22,045 nucleotides of DNA from DASUFE01 sp036274675 (lineage in GTDB: Bacteria > Pseudomonadota > Gammaproteobacteria > HTCC5015): contig DASUFE010000054.1 in assembly GCA_036274675.1 (NCBI GenBank), forward strand, positions 1 to 22,045, written 5' to 3'. Of this stretch, positions 1 to 7,621 are shown one piece after another. Under the pieces are notes generated by a model. That model saw only the letters and a list, made by a program, of their open reading frames with translations. It was not told the DNA's origin and did no database searches. The translations under genes were made by a program, and so were the position numbers. Position 1 is the first letter of the stretch; each line of letters opens with the position of its first letter.

Positions 1-405
1 AGCGCCGTTGCCGTCGGTGCCGGTGCCGGTGGAAACCAGGCGCTGGCCGTCGAGGCAGAATTTGTCGTTACTGTCGAAATCGATACCGTCGATCAGGCTG
101 TCTTGCGCCCGCGTGGCGGGGCAGCGTCCGACTGCGGTGAGGCCGGCTATATTCCAGCCGAGACCCAATAGACCGTTGGGCGAGTTGCTGCTGTAGACAA
201 AGGCGAGCTGCGGCTGCATGCCGGCGATGCCGGGCGGAACCTGGATGGGGATGGTATACGTCGCGGCTCCGCTTGGGCTGACGGCGAAACTGCCGGGGGT
301 TGCACCCACCAGGTCGGTTGCCTGGGCCGGGCTTGCGGATAAGGCCGTCAAAACCGTCCACACACCACTAATCAACGCATATTTAGCCCGCGAATGCTTC
401 TTCAT
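1..405 (-). CDS. SpvB/RHS-type exported protein, N-terminal 135 residues (3' end outside window)
   Basis: This open frame starts at an ATG at 405 and runs through the window edge without a stop, so only the first 135 codons are seen. An AGAGGA ribosome-binding site lies about 8 bases upstream. Residues 1-29 form a signal peptide: a basic start (MKKHSRAK), a hydrophobic core and an end at SPAQA. The mature part reads GSFAVSPSGAATYTIPI, then PPGIAGMQPQLAFVYSS, NGLLGLGW and FCLDGQRL. This is the typical opening of the SpvB domain, the beta-propeller start shared by Salmonella SpvB, Tc-toxin B subunits and long RHS-repeat proteins. In such proteins the N-terminal part helps form a shell around, or carries, a variable C-terminal effector. 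What the C-terminus encodes cannot be seen. The domain call is firm; a toxin role is inference. Confidence 0.85.
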   Translation of the reverse strand, partial: MKKHSRAKYALISGVWTVLTALSASPAQATDLVGATPGSFAVSPSGAATYTIPIQVPPGIAGMQPQLAFVYSSNSPNGLLGLGWNIAGLTAVGRCPATRAQDSLIDGIDFDSNDKFCLDGQRLVSTGTGTDGNGA

Positions 406-959
406 GACCCTATTCCTCTTTGGTTTTATCCAGCTTCCAGAGCTGCTGTTTTGCCCGAAAAAATCTACCGTTAAACGGAGTTAACTCTCCATTCAAAACA
501 AAAACGCAGGGCCGCCCTTAAGGCGACGTCTGTGTGTTTGTTACACATTTATAAAAACAAGCCTTTAAAATTTTTGCCGCCCCTTTCGCCAAGGAGCTTT
601 GAATACGGGAGCAATGAATTGCAGTGTTCTAAATGCCCTGATTCCCGGCGCCTCGTAAAGCGAGCTCACAAGAAACTAGTTCATGGGCGGGCGAAGATCA
701 AGGATGAAGAGTAAAAAATTTCTCAATCTTTCGGCTTAAGGAAAAACACCCGCAAGTCCTTCAGCATTAATTCATGCAATGTAATCAAGGAATAGCCAGT
801 TCTGTAGTGTGGTGCGCGGCGCAATTCAGGAAAATATTTTAACCGGATTGCTCGGCCTGATATTCGCCCCCATGTACAAAGTGCGCGGCAAATCCAGATG
901 TTCGTATTCTTCATGGCAGTGTCGCTCACGCTGCCCCTGACAAAAATCGCTCCTCGGAT
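406..959. other. Intergenic stretch, no convincing gene
   Basis: This lies between the GH9 gene and the SpvB-like gene. It is AT-richer than its surroundings and holds only short frames with no recognisable protein. A 10-bp palindrome GAGTTAACTC (478-487) sits about 75 bases upstream of the SpvB-like start and could be a regulator site. A G+C-rich hairpin candidate (about 503-525) followed, in the minus direction, by a broken T tract could be an imperfect terminator or attenuator. None of these is strong. Confidence 0.4.
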
Positions 960-1025
960 TTAATACGCTGCGTTCCATCCGGGCTACGACACCGTTGGGG
1001 TTCATTACATTCACCCCAACCCACA
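960..1025. repeat. Extragenic repeat element with hairpin (GTAGCCCGGATG type)
   Basis: Read on the minus strand this contains a perfect 8-bp inverted repeat, GTTGGGGT / ACCCCAAC (994-1001 and 1013-1020, 11-nt loop), then GTAGCCCGGATGGAACGC. From memory, both parts match a family of extragenic repeats common in gammaproteobacteria. It lies 15 bases past the GH9 stop. There is no T tract, so a simple rho-independent terminator is unlikely, although such elements can stabilise 3' ends of mRNA. Short translated frames over it (-VMNPNGVVARMERSV-) are an artefact of the repeat. Confidence 0.6.
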
Positions 1026-1039
1026 TTACTACGATACCG

Positions 1040-3508
1040 CTATTTCGACGCTGGAGCGGACAACAACTCCTGCACGGCATGCACGAGGAATATATACGGC
1101 GCTCCCAGCGTGATGACGTATTCGTTCTCGCCCCAGAAGAAGGGCCAGTTTTCCTTGTTCTCGGGGAAGTCGGGTTTGATGACGAGCACGCCGGGTACGA
1201 CGCCCCCGGCGATAAACGAGAAGTCGGCGCGGTTGGAGCCGTAGGCGATCAGTTTGGAGCGGGTGCCGACACCTGAAATGAAGGACAGATCGGATGCGGG
1301 ATGGGCGCCATACAGGTAATTCAGGCCCTGGAAAACCGACTCAGGCCCGATGAGATCCGGGAAGGCCTTGTGCAGATAATAATTGCTGATGGCGAAGTAG
1401 AGGACAAAGCTGTTGCCCGCCCAACCTGTCGTCGTAATGGGCACGCCGAAGGGATTTTCGCCGTGCAGTTGGTCCATGCGCCCCTTGTAACCCTGCGCCA
1501 TGTTTTTTACGTTTGCCGCATAGGCCTCATCCATGTACGGCAGCGCCTTGATCGCGGAAACGGCGTTCAATGCGAAGTGCTCTTCGATTTTCGGCAGCAG
1601 CTCGCCGACCGCCTTGATGTACCGGGAGTCGTGGAATGTGATCAGCAGTTCGACCGCCGCCCTGAACATCTCGTCCTTGAGTTCGCCCCCGGTGGTGTTG
1701 CCGTGGTGGAACATTTTCGGTTGCTGCGCCTGTTCGGTCGTCCAGCCCTTGATAGCGGCGGCGGCGCATTCCGTGGCGAGGGTATCGTTGTAACCTTTGA
1801 GCGCGCGGCTCGCGGCCGCGAGCGCCGCGATGGAACCGTAATTCAGCGCCGAGGAATAACTCGTGAACACCCAACGGTCATCGGACTTCAGGCCCTTGCG
1901 TTCATTGACCACGTTGTCGGTCTTGGTAACTGCATCGCCGAGGTGGGTGTATTGTGACAGGTCGGACTCCACGATACCGGGAACCGCGCGACCGAAGGCG
2001 CGGTGCTGCGTGATCAGCGCCAGAGCACCGTGCTCGATCTGCTGCAACAGGTCCGGCTTGCCGTCGGCGACATGCAGCTCCACATGTTTGCGCGCGTAAT
2101 CGACGGCGGTGGCATCGCGGGCCGGGCGGAAGCTTTCCCATATGTTGACCAGACCCATGACCGTGGCATAGATACTCTGGGTGCGGATATCGTAGTCACC
2201 GGCATCGTACCAGCCGCCGATATTGAGGCCCGGCACGTGCTCTCCCGGTTTGTATTGAGTCTCGGTGGCCGGCCCCTGCGCATAGAGGTCGAAATGCTCA
2301 TGGTTGACCGGCGCCTGCAGGGCGTCGTCCAGGTGCGAGGCGCCGTGCCAGACGCGATACGCTTCGTTCACCAGCACGTGATCCATTTGCACCGGAAAAA
2401 AGACATCGAGCGTCGGCTGCCAGGCCGCGGCATAAACGTCGGGCGCGATGCGGAAGGGCGCGGTTCTCGCGCCGGCGTATTCGATCAGGTAGACGCCGCT
2501 GTCGCGAACGCTCGAAAAATCGAACGTGAGATAGTTGTACCGCAGATACTTGCCCCAGGGTTTGGTATCGCCCTTGAAGGCTTCCACCGGATCGCCGTCC
2601 GTCACCTTCAGCAGGCGCGCCTCCCCTTTGGGCGTGTCATTCGAGTCCAGTTCGATGATTGCGATTTTTTCCTGTTCGGGGTGATAGCCGACCTGCGAAT
2701 GCGCGATCACCGGCGGACGCACCCAGTCGGGCTGTACATTGGCCGAGATATGCCAATCGATCACGACACCTTTTTTCCCGGAAGGAATCAGACTCCGCAC
2801 AACGAACCAGCCGTTCTGCGCTTTGGTGCGCCCGTCGTAGAGGCGCAGCTCACCGGCGGACGCAATGCTGATGCGGCGCATGGGATCGTCCGGCGCCAAT
2901 ACCAGGTTCTTGCCGGAGGCCAGTGGCACGGGTTGGACCGTGTCGTTGATTTCCTTGAGGCCGCCCGGATACAGCGGAAACAGGCCGGCGCGCCCGTCCA
3001 TGGCGAAGGTTTTTTCGAAATAGGCCGCCGGCAGAAATTCCAGGTTGAAGCCGGCGCGGCCCGTCAGCGCCTTGGGCAGCTGTTTTTGCAGATTGACGGT
3101 CAGGCGCACGCCGTCCTTTAACTGCTGCACCCGGATCGAGTAATCGAAGGAATAATCAGGGTACCGCAGAAAGGCTTCGATGGCGCCGTTCTTCAAATCC
3201 ACCTTACGTTCGACAAACTGCGGGATCGGGTCCCACTGTTCGGGGGTAATCTGCAGGCGCACATCGCCGTTGGTTACGGTGCGTTCGCCATGGTGAATCA
3301 TTTCCACGCCGCTGATCTTGGCGTCGCTGAAGAGCCCGTCGTACCAGTTGCTGAATACCAGGATATTGAGGCCCTGCGCCTCGAAATAATCTTTATCGCT
3401 CAGTACGGGTTGCGCGGGTTTGGCGATGGCCGACAAGGACGACAACAAAAAAAATCCGATCAACCACATTAAAACGGATTTCTTTGTAACAGCGACTAAG
3501 GTAGTCAT
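1040..3508 (-). CDS. Exported glycoside hydrolase family 9 (endoglucanase-type) with N-terminal Ig-like domain
   Basis: The frame is open from 3628, but I choose the ATG at 3508 (822 residues). It has GGAG 7 bases upstream and is followed by a good signal peptide (MTTLVAVTKK, then hydrophobic WLIGFFLLSSLSAIA). After the signal come a beta-rich region of unknown family (about residues 30-260), a CelD_N-type Ig-like domain (about 266-353, PPVIAHSQVGYHP...) and the GH9 catalytic domain (about 362-820). GGWYDAGDYD carries the two catalytic aspartates (D435, D438), and the acid Glu is probably E796 in GENEYVI near the C-terminus. GH9 enzymes cut beta-1,4-glucans such as cellulose or xyloglucan by inversion. 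The stop is TAG. It lies 364 bases downstream of the serine hydrolase and may have its own leader. Substrate is inferred from family only. Confidence 0.88.
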   Translation of the reverse strand: MTTLVAVTKKSVLMWLIGFFLLSSLSAIAKPAQPVLSDKDYFEAQGLNILVFSNWYDGLFSDAKISGVEMIHHGERTVTNGDVRLQITPEQWDPIPQFVERKVDLKNGAIEAFLRYPDYSFDYSIRVQQLKDGVRLTVNLQKQLPKALTGRAGFNLEFLPAAYFEKTFAMDGRAGLFPLYPGGLKEINDTVQPVPLASGKNLVLAPDDPMRRISIASAGELRLYDGRTKAQNGWFVVRSLIPSGKKGVVIDWHISANVQPDWVRPPVIAHSQVGYHPEQEKIAIIELDSNDTPKGEARLLKVTDGDPVEAFKGDTKPWGKYLRYNYLTFDFSSVRDSGVYLIEYAGARTAPFRIAPDVYAAAWQPTLDVFFPVQMDHVLVNEAYRVWHGASHLDDALQAPVNHEHFDLYAQGPATETQYKPGEHVPGLNIGGWYDAGDYDIRTQSIYATVMGLVNIWESFRPARDATAVDYARKHVELHVADGKPDLLQQIEHGALALITQHRAFGRAVPGIVESDLSQYTHLGDAVTKTDNVVNERKGLKSDDRWVFTSYSSALNYGSIAALAAASRALKGYNDTLATECAAAAIKGWTTEQAQQPKMFHHGNTTGGELKDEMFRAAVELLITFHDSRYIKAVGELLPKIEEHFALNAVSAIKALPYMDEAYAANVKNMAQGYKGRMDQLHGENPFGVPITTTGWAGNSFVLYFAISNYYLHKAFPDLIGPESVFQGLNYLYGAHPASDLSFISGVGTRSKLIAYGSNRADFSFIAGGVVPGVLVIKPDFPENKENWPFFWGENEYVITLGAPYIFLVHAVQELLSAPASK

Positions 3509-3800
3509 CAGTTTTCTCCATAATACCGCAATCACGTTCTTCATCCCCCTGTCCTTCGGACATCCCCCTTCGTTCCGAAGGGGGACAGAAGTGTGACAGC
3601 GACTAAGGTAGTCATTCGTTTTCTCCATAACGGCGCAATCACATTCTTCATCCCCCTGTCCTTCGGATATCCCCCTTCGTCCCGAAGGGGGACAGAGGTG
3701 TGTCAGCGACTAAGGTAGTCTTTCGTTTTCTCCACAACGCCGCAATCACGTTCTTCATCCCCCTGTCCTTCGGACATCCCCCTTCGTCCCGAAGGAGGAA
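3491..3800. repeat. 107-bp tandem repeat, about 2.9 copies, across the GH9 start region
   Basis: Copies begin at 3491, 3598 and 3705, exactly 107 bases apart, and differ by only a few bases. Each copy, read on the minus strand, has a small hairpin (GTCC-TTC-GGAC type), a strong hairpin CCCCCTTCG/CGAAGGGGG, a sequence GATGAAGAACGTGATTGCGG (or close), and GGAGAAAAC leading into the GH9 start. The copy nearest the gene supplies the real ribosome-binding site, ATG and first codons. The middle copy also keeps an ATG; the distal one has AAG there. The unit looks like a duplicated gene-start block with an extragenic hairpin element. Confidence 0.93.
3541..3615 (-). other. Possible 24-codon leader ORF created by the repeat
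   Basis: The middle repeat copy carries the same GGAGAAAAC ribosome-binding region and an ATG at 3615 followed by the same first codons as GH9 (MTTLVAV). Because 107 is not a multiple of three, this frame is out of phase with GH9 and ends at TGA (3543-3541), 32 bases before the GH9 ATG. It could be translated and affect initiation of GH9, or be a neutral by-product of duplication. Nothing suggests a functional peptide. Confidence 0.25.
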
Positions 3801-3872
3801 CGGGGCTGGAGATGCGCGAAGGATGAGGTCATGCATCACCCGTCGGACTGCACCATTCAGGGATATCGGCAA

Positions 3873-5138
3873 TCAATGCGCGTAAGCTTCGGGGTCGTCG
3901 TGATAAACCGCATCTCGAAATGCCTTGTGCAGCGGCAGGCCTTGCGGCGGGAAGTATTGGGTGAACATGACCGCGGCGATATTGTTTTTGGGGTCGACCC
4001 AGAACAGGGTGTTGGCCTTGCCGTCCCAGAAAAATTCGCCGACTGCGCCGGAGGCTTCCTTGGAGTTCTTTGGCGGGGCGATGCGCACGGCGAAGTCGAT
4101 ACCGAAACCGACCTGGCCCTTGGTGGGCAGCCATTGTTTATCGGTCACCTCTTTCGGCATGGCGTCGGTCGCCATGAGTTGCACGGTCTCCGGCCGCAAG
4201 AGGCGCACGCTATCGAGCTCGCCGCCGTTCAGCAGCATGCGCGCGAAACGCATATAGTCGTCGAGCGTCGACACCAGGCCGGCGCCGCCCCATTTCATCG
4301 GCCAGTTGCGGGTGTTATAGCCATAGACGGTCTCGGGATCGCCGCGGCTCATGGTGCCGTCATCTTTGTTCAGTTCATAGATCGCCGCCAGGCGCGCTCT
4401 TTGTTCCGGACTGGAGACGAGATAACCGGTATCGCGCATGCCCAGCGGCTTGAAGATGCGTTCCTCGATGAATTTGTCGAAAGGCATGCCTGAAAATTTT
4501 TCCACCAGCAGGGCCTGTATGTCCACCGAGGCGCTGTAAAGCCAGCGCGTACCGGGCTGGTAGGCGAGCGGGACCCGCGCCAGTTTCGGCCCCATTTCCT
4601 GGAGCGAAGTATCCCAGCCTGTGGGGTCGATGTAGCGGTACATGTCACCCACCCAGTTCTTGTCGCCGCCCGAGGCGATGCCGCCGGTATGACGCGTAAT
4701 GTCGCGCACGGTCACCGGACGTTGCGGCGGCGCCAGGATCGGTTCGTTGCGCTCGTTCATGCCCTCGAATACCTTGGTGTCGGTGAACTCGGGCAGATAT
4801 TTCGCGAGCGGGTCGTCCAGCTGGAACTTGCCTTCCTCGTAGAGCATCATCAATGCAACACCGGTCACGGGCTTGGTCATGGAATAGATCTGCGCAATGG
4901 TGTCGCGGGCCATCGGACGGCCTGCCTCCTTGTCCGCGAACCCGAAAGCGCCATAGTAGGCTTCCTTGCCGTCTTCATAAATGAGCGCTGAAATTCCGAC
5001 CGGGGCGCCCTTGTCGGTGTATTCTTTCAGCACAGCGTCGATGCGCTCCTTGTTCACCAGCGCCTGGCCAGGCGCGGGCGGCGGCGGGTTGCAGGCGGCA
5101 CTAAGGATCAGCAGCGTCAGCGCAAGGGCGTATTTCAT
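3873..5138 (-). CDS. Serine hydrolase lipoprotein, class C beta-lactamase / EstB-esterase family
   Basis: 421 residues. The start ATG at 5138 overlaps the stop of the upstream GH51 gene (ATGA) and has GGGAG about 8 bases upstream, so translation is probably coupled. A lipoprotein signal ends in the lipobox LSAAC with Cys16, which places the protein at a membrane facing the periplasm. The nucleophile motif SxxK is S86-M-T-K89. The second motif is Y201-S-A-S (YxN position), followed by WGGAGLVSTLDDYMRFARML, typical of PF00144 enzymes. Near the C-terminus WDGKANT stands where esterases of this family have WGG/WxG and beta-lactamases have KTG. This favours an esterase or transesterase over a beta-lactamase. 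Its place after an arabinofuranosidase suggests removal of ester groups from hemicellulose, but that is inference. Confidence 0.88.
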   Translation of the reverse strand: MKYALALTLLILSAACNPPPPAPGQALVNKERIDAVLKEYTDKGAPVGISALIYEDGKEAYYGAFGFADKEAGRPMARDTIAQIYSMTKPVTGVALMMLYEEGKFQLDDPLAKYLPEFTDTKVFEGMNERNEPILAPPQRPVTVRDITRHTGGIASGGDKNWVGDMYRYIDPTGWDTSLQEMGPKLARVPLAYQPGTRWLYSASVDIQALLVEKFSGMPFDKFIEERIFKPLGMRDTGYLVSSPEQRARLAAIYELNKDDGTMSRGDPETVYGYNTRNWPMKWGGAGLVSTLDDYMRFARMLLNGGELDSVRLLRPETVQLMATDAMPKEVTDKQWLPTKGQVGFGIDFAVRIAPPKNSKEASGAVGEFFWDGKANTLFWVDPKNNIAAVMFTQYFPPQGLPLHKAFRDAVYHDDPEAYAH

Positions 5139-6733
5139 CGGATATCTCCCGTTTTACTTTCCAGGCTCAGCACCACGAATGATTTGGGCGGCAGATCGAC
5201 ATGCAAGCCTGCCGGGCCGATTTTGTATTCAACGGGGCGGGGTTTTACGTTATCGGGCCGGTCGAAGGTGTTGGCGGCGTCCATCCGGTCGGCGGTGAGA
5301 ATAAGACCGCGGGCGACGGTCGCGGCATAGCCTTGCAGATCGACCGCGACCGCGGCTGCCTTGTTTGGGTCCAGATTGGTCAGTGCAATATGTATCTTGC
5401 CGTCGCGGCCGAGCGCGGCGGTGACCATGGCCGAGGGCACTTCGTGCCCGCCGAGCATGTAACGCGCGGATTTCTTGATCTCGACCGGCAGGAAGGTTGC
5501 GTCCTGAAATGGGAGATGCATTTTAAAGGCGTAGTAAGTCGGCGTTCTGACCATCTTCGCGCCGTCGGTCAGGATCATCGCCTGCAATACGTTGACCGTC
5601 TGCGCGATATTGGCCATGCGCACGCGGTCGGCGTGCTTGTGGAAGATGGTGAAATTAATGGCGGCGACCAGCGCGTCGCGCAAGGTGTTTTCCTGGTAGA
5701 GGGAGCCTTCGCGCACTCCGGGCGCCGGATCGTACCAGGTGCCCCATTCGTCGACATAGAGTTTGACCTTGTTATCCGGGTCCCGCTTTTCAAGTATTTT
5801 GCGGTTGGCCTGGATGTAACCGTCCATCTTCAACGCGCCTTCGAGCGTTGAAATCCATTCTTCCTCCGGGAATCCGGTGGCGCTGCCTTTCTTTTCCCAA
5901 ACACTGGTGGGGATGGTGTAATAGTGGTGGCTGATGCCGTCGATGTTCGAAGGAATATTTTTGGCCAGCACTTCCGTCCAGACGGTCAAGTCATTGTAAC
6001 CGCCGCTGGCGACGAATTGTGGGTGGTTGTCATTCGGCGTTTTGAGAAAGGAGGTGTAGTTGCGGTAGAGGTCCGCGTAATGTTCCGGGCGCATATTACC
6101 GCCGCAGCCCCAGGATTCGTTGCCAACCCCCCAATAGGCGATCTTCCAGGGTTTGTCGCGGCCGTTCTTGCGGCGCAGCTCCGCGAGCGTGGAATGGCTG
6201 TCCGACGTGATGTACTCCAGCCATTCCGCCATTTCATGCGGCGAACCGGTGCCCAGATTGCCGGCGATGTAGGCTTGCGCGCCGAGCATCTCAACCAGAT
6301 CGAAATATTCATGGGTGCCGAAGGCGTTGTTTTCCTCGACGCTGCCCCAGTTTGTGTTCACCCTGACCGGGCGCGCGGAACGCGGCCCGATGCCGTCTCG
6401 CCAGTGATACTCGTCCGCGAAGCAGCCGCCGGGCCAGCGGATCACCGGAATGCGCAGCTCCTTCAGGGCAGCCAATACGTCATTCCGAAAGCCGCGTGTG
6501 TTGGGTATCTTTGAGTCCTCACCTACCCAGATGCCTTCGTAAATCCCACGGCCCAGGTGTTCGGCGAATTGGCCGTATAGTTCGCGGTTGATTTTCGCGC
6601 CCGGCCGGTCGTGGCGCAGGCTGAGTTCGACGCGAACCGCTGTAGTCTCCGCCGCCGCAAACCCCATCACTGGAAACAACAGTGCGATAGCGATCAGCCA
6701 GGCCGGTTTTAATGCACGTGTATTGCTCATCAT
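5135..6733 (-). CDS. GH51 alpha-L-arabinofuranosidase, exported
   Basis: 532 residues with an N-terminal signal peptide (hydrophobic LIAIALLFPVMGFAAAE, about residues 13-29), so it is probably periplasmic or secreted. Family GH51 is shown by GQFAEHLGRGIYEGIW, RWPGGCFADEYHW and the two catalytic glutamates: acid/base E206 in GVGNESWG and nucleophile E329 in VDEWGTWY. The length fits the family. The enzyme removes alpha-L-arabinofuranosyl side chains from arabinoxylan, arabinan or related polymers with retention of configuration. Two ATGs stand in tandem at 6733 and 6730 behind GAGGGGGG; either may be used, the second having slightly better spacing. It is the first gene of the downstream glycosidase group, and its stop overlaps the start of the serine hydrolase by 4 bases. 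Confidence 0.93.
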   Translation of the reverse strand: MMSNTRALKPAWLIAIALLFPVMGFAAAETTAVRVELSLRHDRPGAKINRELYGQFAEHLGRGIYEGIWVGEDSKIPNTRGFRNDVLAALKELRIPVIRWPGGCFADEYHWRDGIGPRSARPVRVNTNWGSVEENNAFGTHEYFDLVEMLGAQAYIAGNLGTGSPHEMAEWLEYITSDSHSTLAELRRKNGRDKPWKIAYWGVGNESWGCGGNMRPEHYADLYRNYTSFLKTPNDNHPQFVASGGYNDLTVWTEVLAKNIPSNIDGISHHYYTIPTSVWEKKGSATGFPEEEWISTLEGALKMDGYIQANRKILEKRDPDNKVKLYVDEWGTWYDPAPGVREGSLYQENTLRDALVAAINFTIFHKHADRVRMANIAQTVNVLQAMILTDGAKMVRTPTYYAFKMHLPFQDATFLPVEIKKSARYMLGGHEVPSAMVTAALGRDGKIHIALTNLDPNKAAAVAVDLQGYAATVARGLILTADRMDAANTFDRPDNVKPRPVEYKIGPAGLHVDLPPKSFVVLSLESKTGDIR

Positions 6734-6841
6734 ACCCCCCTCTGTATCCAGGTACCCGAATTCGCCCTGGAGTGCTTATCTTATCCTGCTACGGACCCCG
6801 TATGCGGAGCACGCGGTAAATCCCGTGAGCAGTGAGCTAAT

Positions 6842-6877
6842 GCGGCCCCATAAAATCCGTCCGGTGATTTTATCCGC
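6842..6877. other. Inverted repeat between DUF6445 gene and GH51 gene
   Basis: Perfect 8-bp arms ATAAAATC / GATTTTAT (6850-6857, 6866-6873) with an 8-nt loop, extended by GCGG / CCGC (6842-6845, 6874-6877) across a four-base bulge. It lies about 50 bases past the stop of the four-gene halogenase operon. It has no following T tract on the minus strand, so it may be an RNA 3'-end hairpin, an imperfect terminator or a protein-binding site. The flanking text GTAGCCTGAATCCCGCG weakly recalls the extragenic repeat near 960-1025. Confidence 0.4.
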
Positions 6878-6925
6878 TGCGCGGGATTCAGGCTACACGC
6901 CGGCCGGCATGGCTGCGGTCCGGCG

Positions 6926-7621
6926 CTAGCCTATGTCAATAAAGCTGTTTATCGACAGCCGTCCCGTCAAAGGATTGGGATCCGGAACGAAGGCCGCATC
7001 GATGGAACCGGAATGCAGCGAATTGCGCCGGTAAATCAGGATGCGGTTGAACACGCCTTCCTGTGCCGCAATCCTCTCGAAAAACGGGGTATCGCCGTTG
7101 ATATAGTCACAGCCGGGGAAACCGGGGTCTCCGCTTTCTTTCTCCAGCGTTCCGAAATACTGTTTGTGCCTGGACCGGTCCACATACTCGAAGCCCGTGG
7201 CGCGGTGGCGATAGAAGGCGGTGCCGCCCAGGTTCTTGCTGAACAGATAGTGGATGGTGGCCAGTCCATTGCCGTCGGTCGAATCGATATGGGGAATACG
7301 CTGCAGCAGTTCAAGTTTTTCCGGAGTGGTCGTGACGATCGAGTAGTGGCACAGCGAAAAGGCAAGGCGGGTTCCATTGAGCTGGAAATAGTCGAGTAAA
7401 AGGTTGCGCAGACTGCCGAACATGAATTCCATATAAGGTTTAGGCGCCTGCGCGCGGATTCCGGGGAACAACCGTCCCGCCGGCGCGAAATCCAGCTTAC
7501 CCGCGACTTCGAGCAGCTGCTCCGGCCTGGCGATGAAGTTGTCGATCACGATCAGCGGCGCCTTTTCCCTGCCTATGGTCAGCTTCTGCAGCCGGACATC
7601 CGGATGAAGCTCAAGCTGCAT
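6926..7621 (-). CDS. DUF6445-type protein, putative Fe(II)/2-oxoglutarate-oxygenase fold
   Basis: The frame is open from 7924, but the first 101 codons lie inside the halogenase in another phase. The ATG at 7621 shares one base with the halogenase stop (TGATG), a classic reinitiation arrangement, and gives 231 residues. The sequence PHIDST...ATIHYLFSKNLGGTAFYRHRATGFE matches what I remember of DUF6445, a family found beside flavin-dependent halogenases. H111 and D113 (HxD), H203 (NSLHSG) and R221 (GRLSINSF) have the order and spacing of the iron-binding triad and 2-oxoglutarate arginine of prolyl-hydroxylase-like enzymes. No signal peptide is visible, so it is cytoplasmic. An oxygenase activity is an inference from these residues. 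Last gene of the operon; stop TAG. Confidence 0.78.
   Translation of the reverse strand: MQLELHPDVRLQKLTIGREKAPLIVIDNFIARPEQLLEVAGKLDFAPAGRLFPGIRAQAPKPYMEFMFGSLRNLLLDYFQLNGTRLAFSLCHYSIVTTTPEKLELLQRIPHIDSTDGNGLATIHYLFSKNLGGTAFYRHRATGFEYVDRSRHKQYFGTLEKESGDPGFPGCDYINGDTPFFERIAAQEGVFNRILIYRRNSLHSGSIDAAFVPDPNPLTGRLSINSFIDIG

Noticed and set aside
532..714. 60-codon plus-strand frame
   Set aside because: No ribosome-binding site worth noting, no recognisable protein, atypical composition; considered noise in an AT-rich gap.
826..1080. 84-codon minus-strand frame after the GH9 gene
   Set aside because: It begins inside the end of GH9 in another phase and then translates the extragenic repeat (VMNPNGVVARMERSV), a known type of false protein.
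2003..3121. 372-codon plus-strand frame
   Set aside because: Antisense shadow of the GH9 gene; no recognisable protein features.
3491..3800. CRISPR array
   Set aside because: The units are 107 bases and directly adjoining, with no short repeat-unique spacer alternation; they are a simple tandem duplication.
3873..5138. Antibiotic-resistance beta-lactamase
   Set aside because: The SxxK motif is present, but the third motif is esterase-like (WDGK instead of KTG) and the gene is coupled to an arabinofuranosidase.
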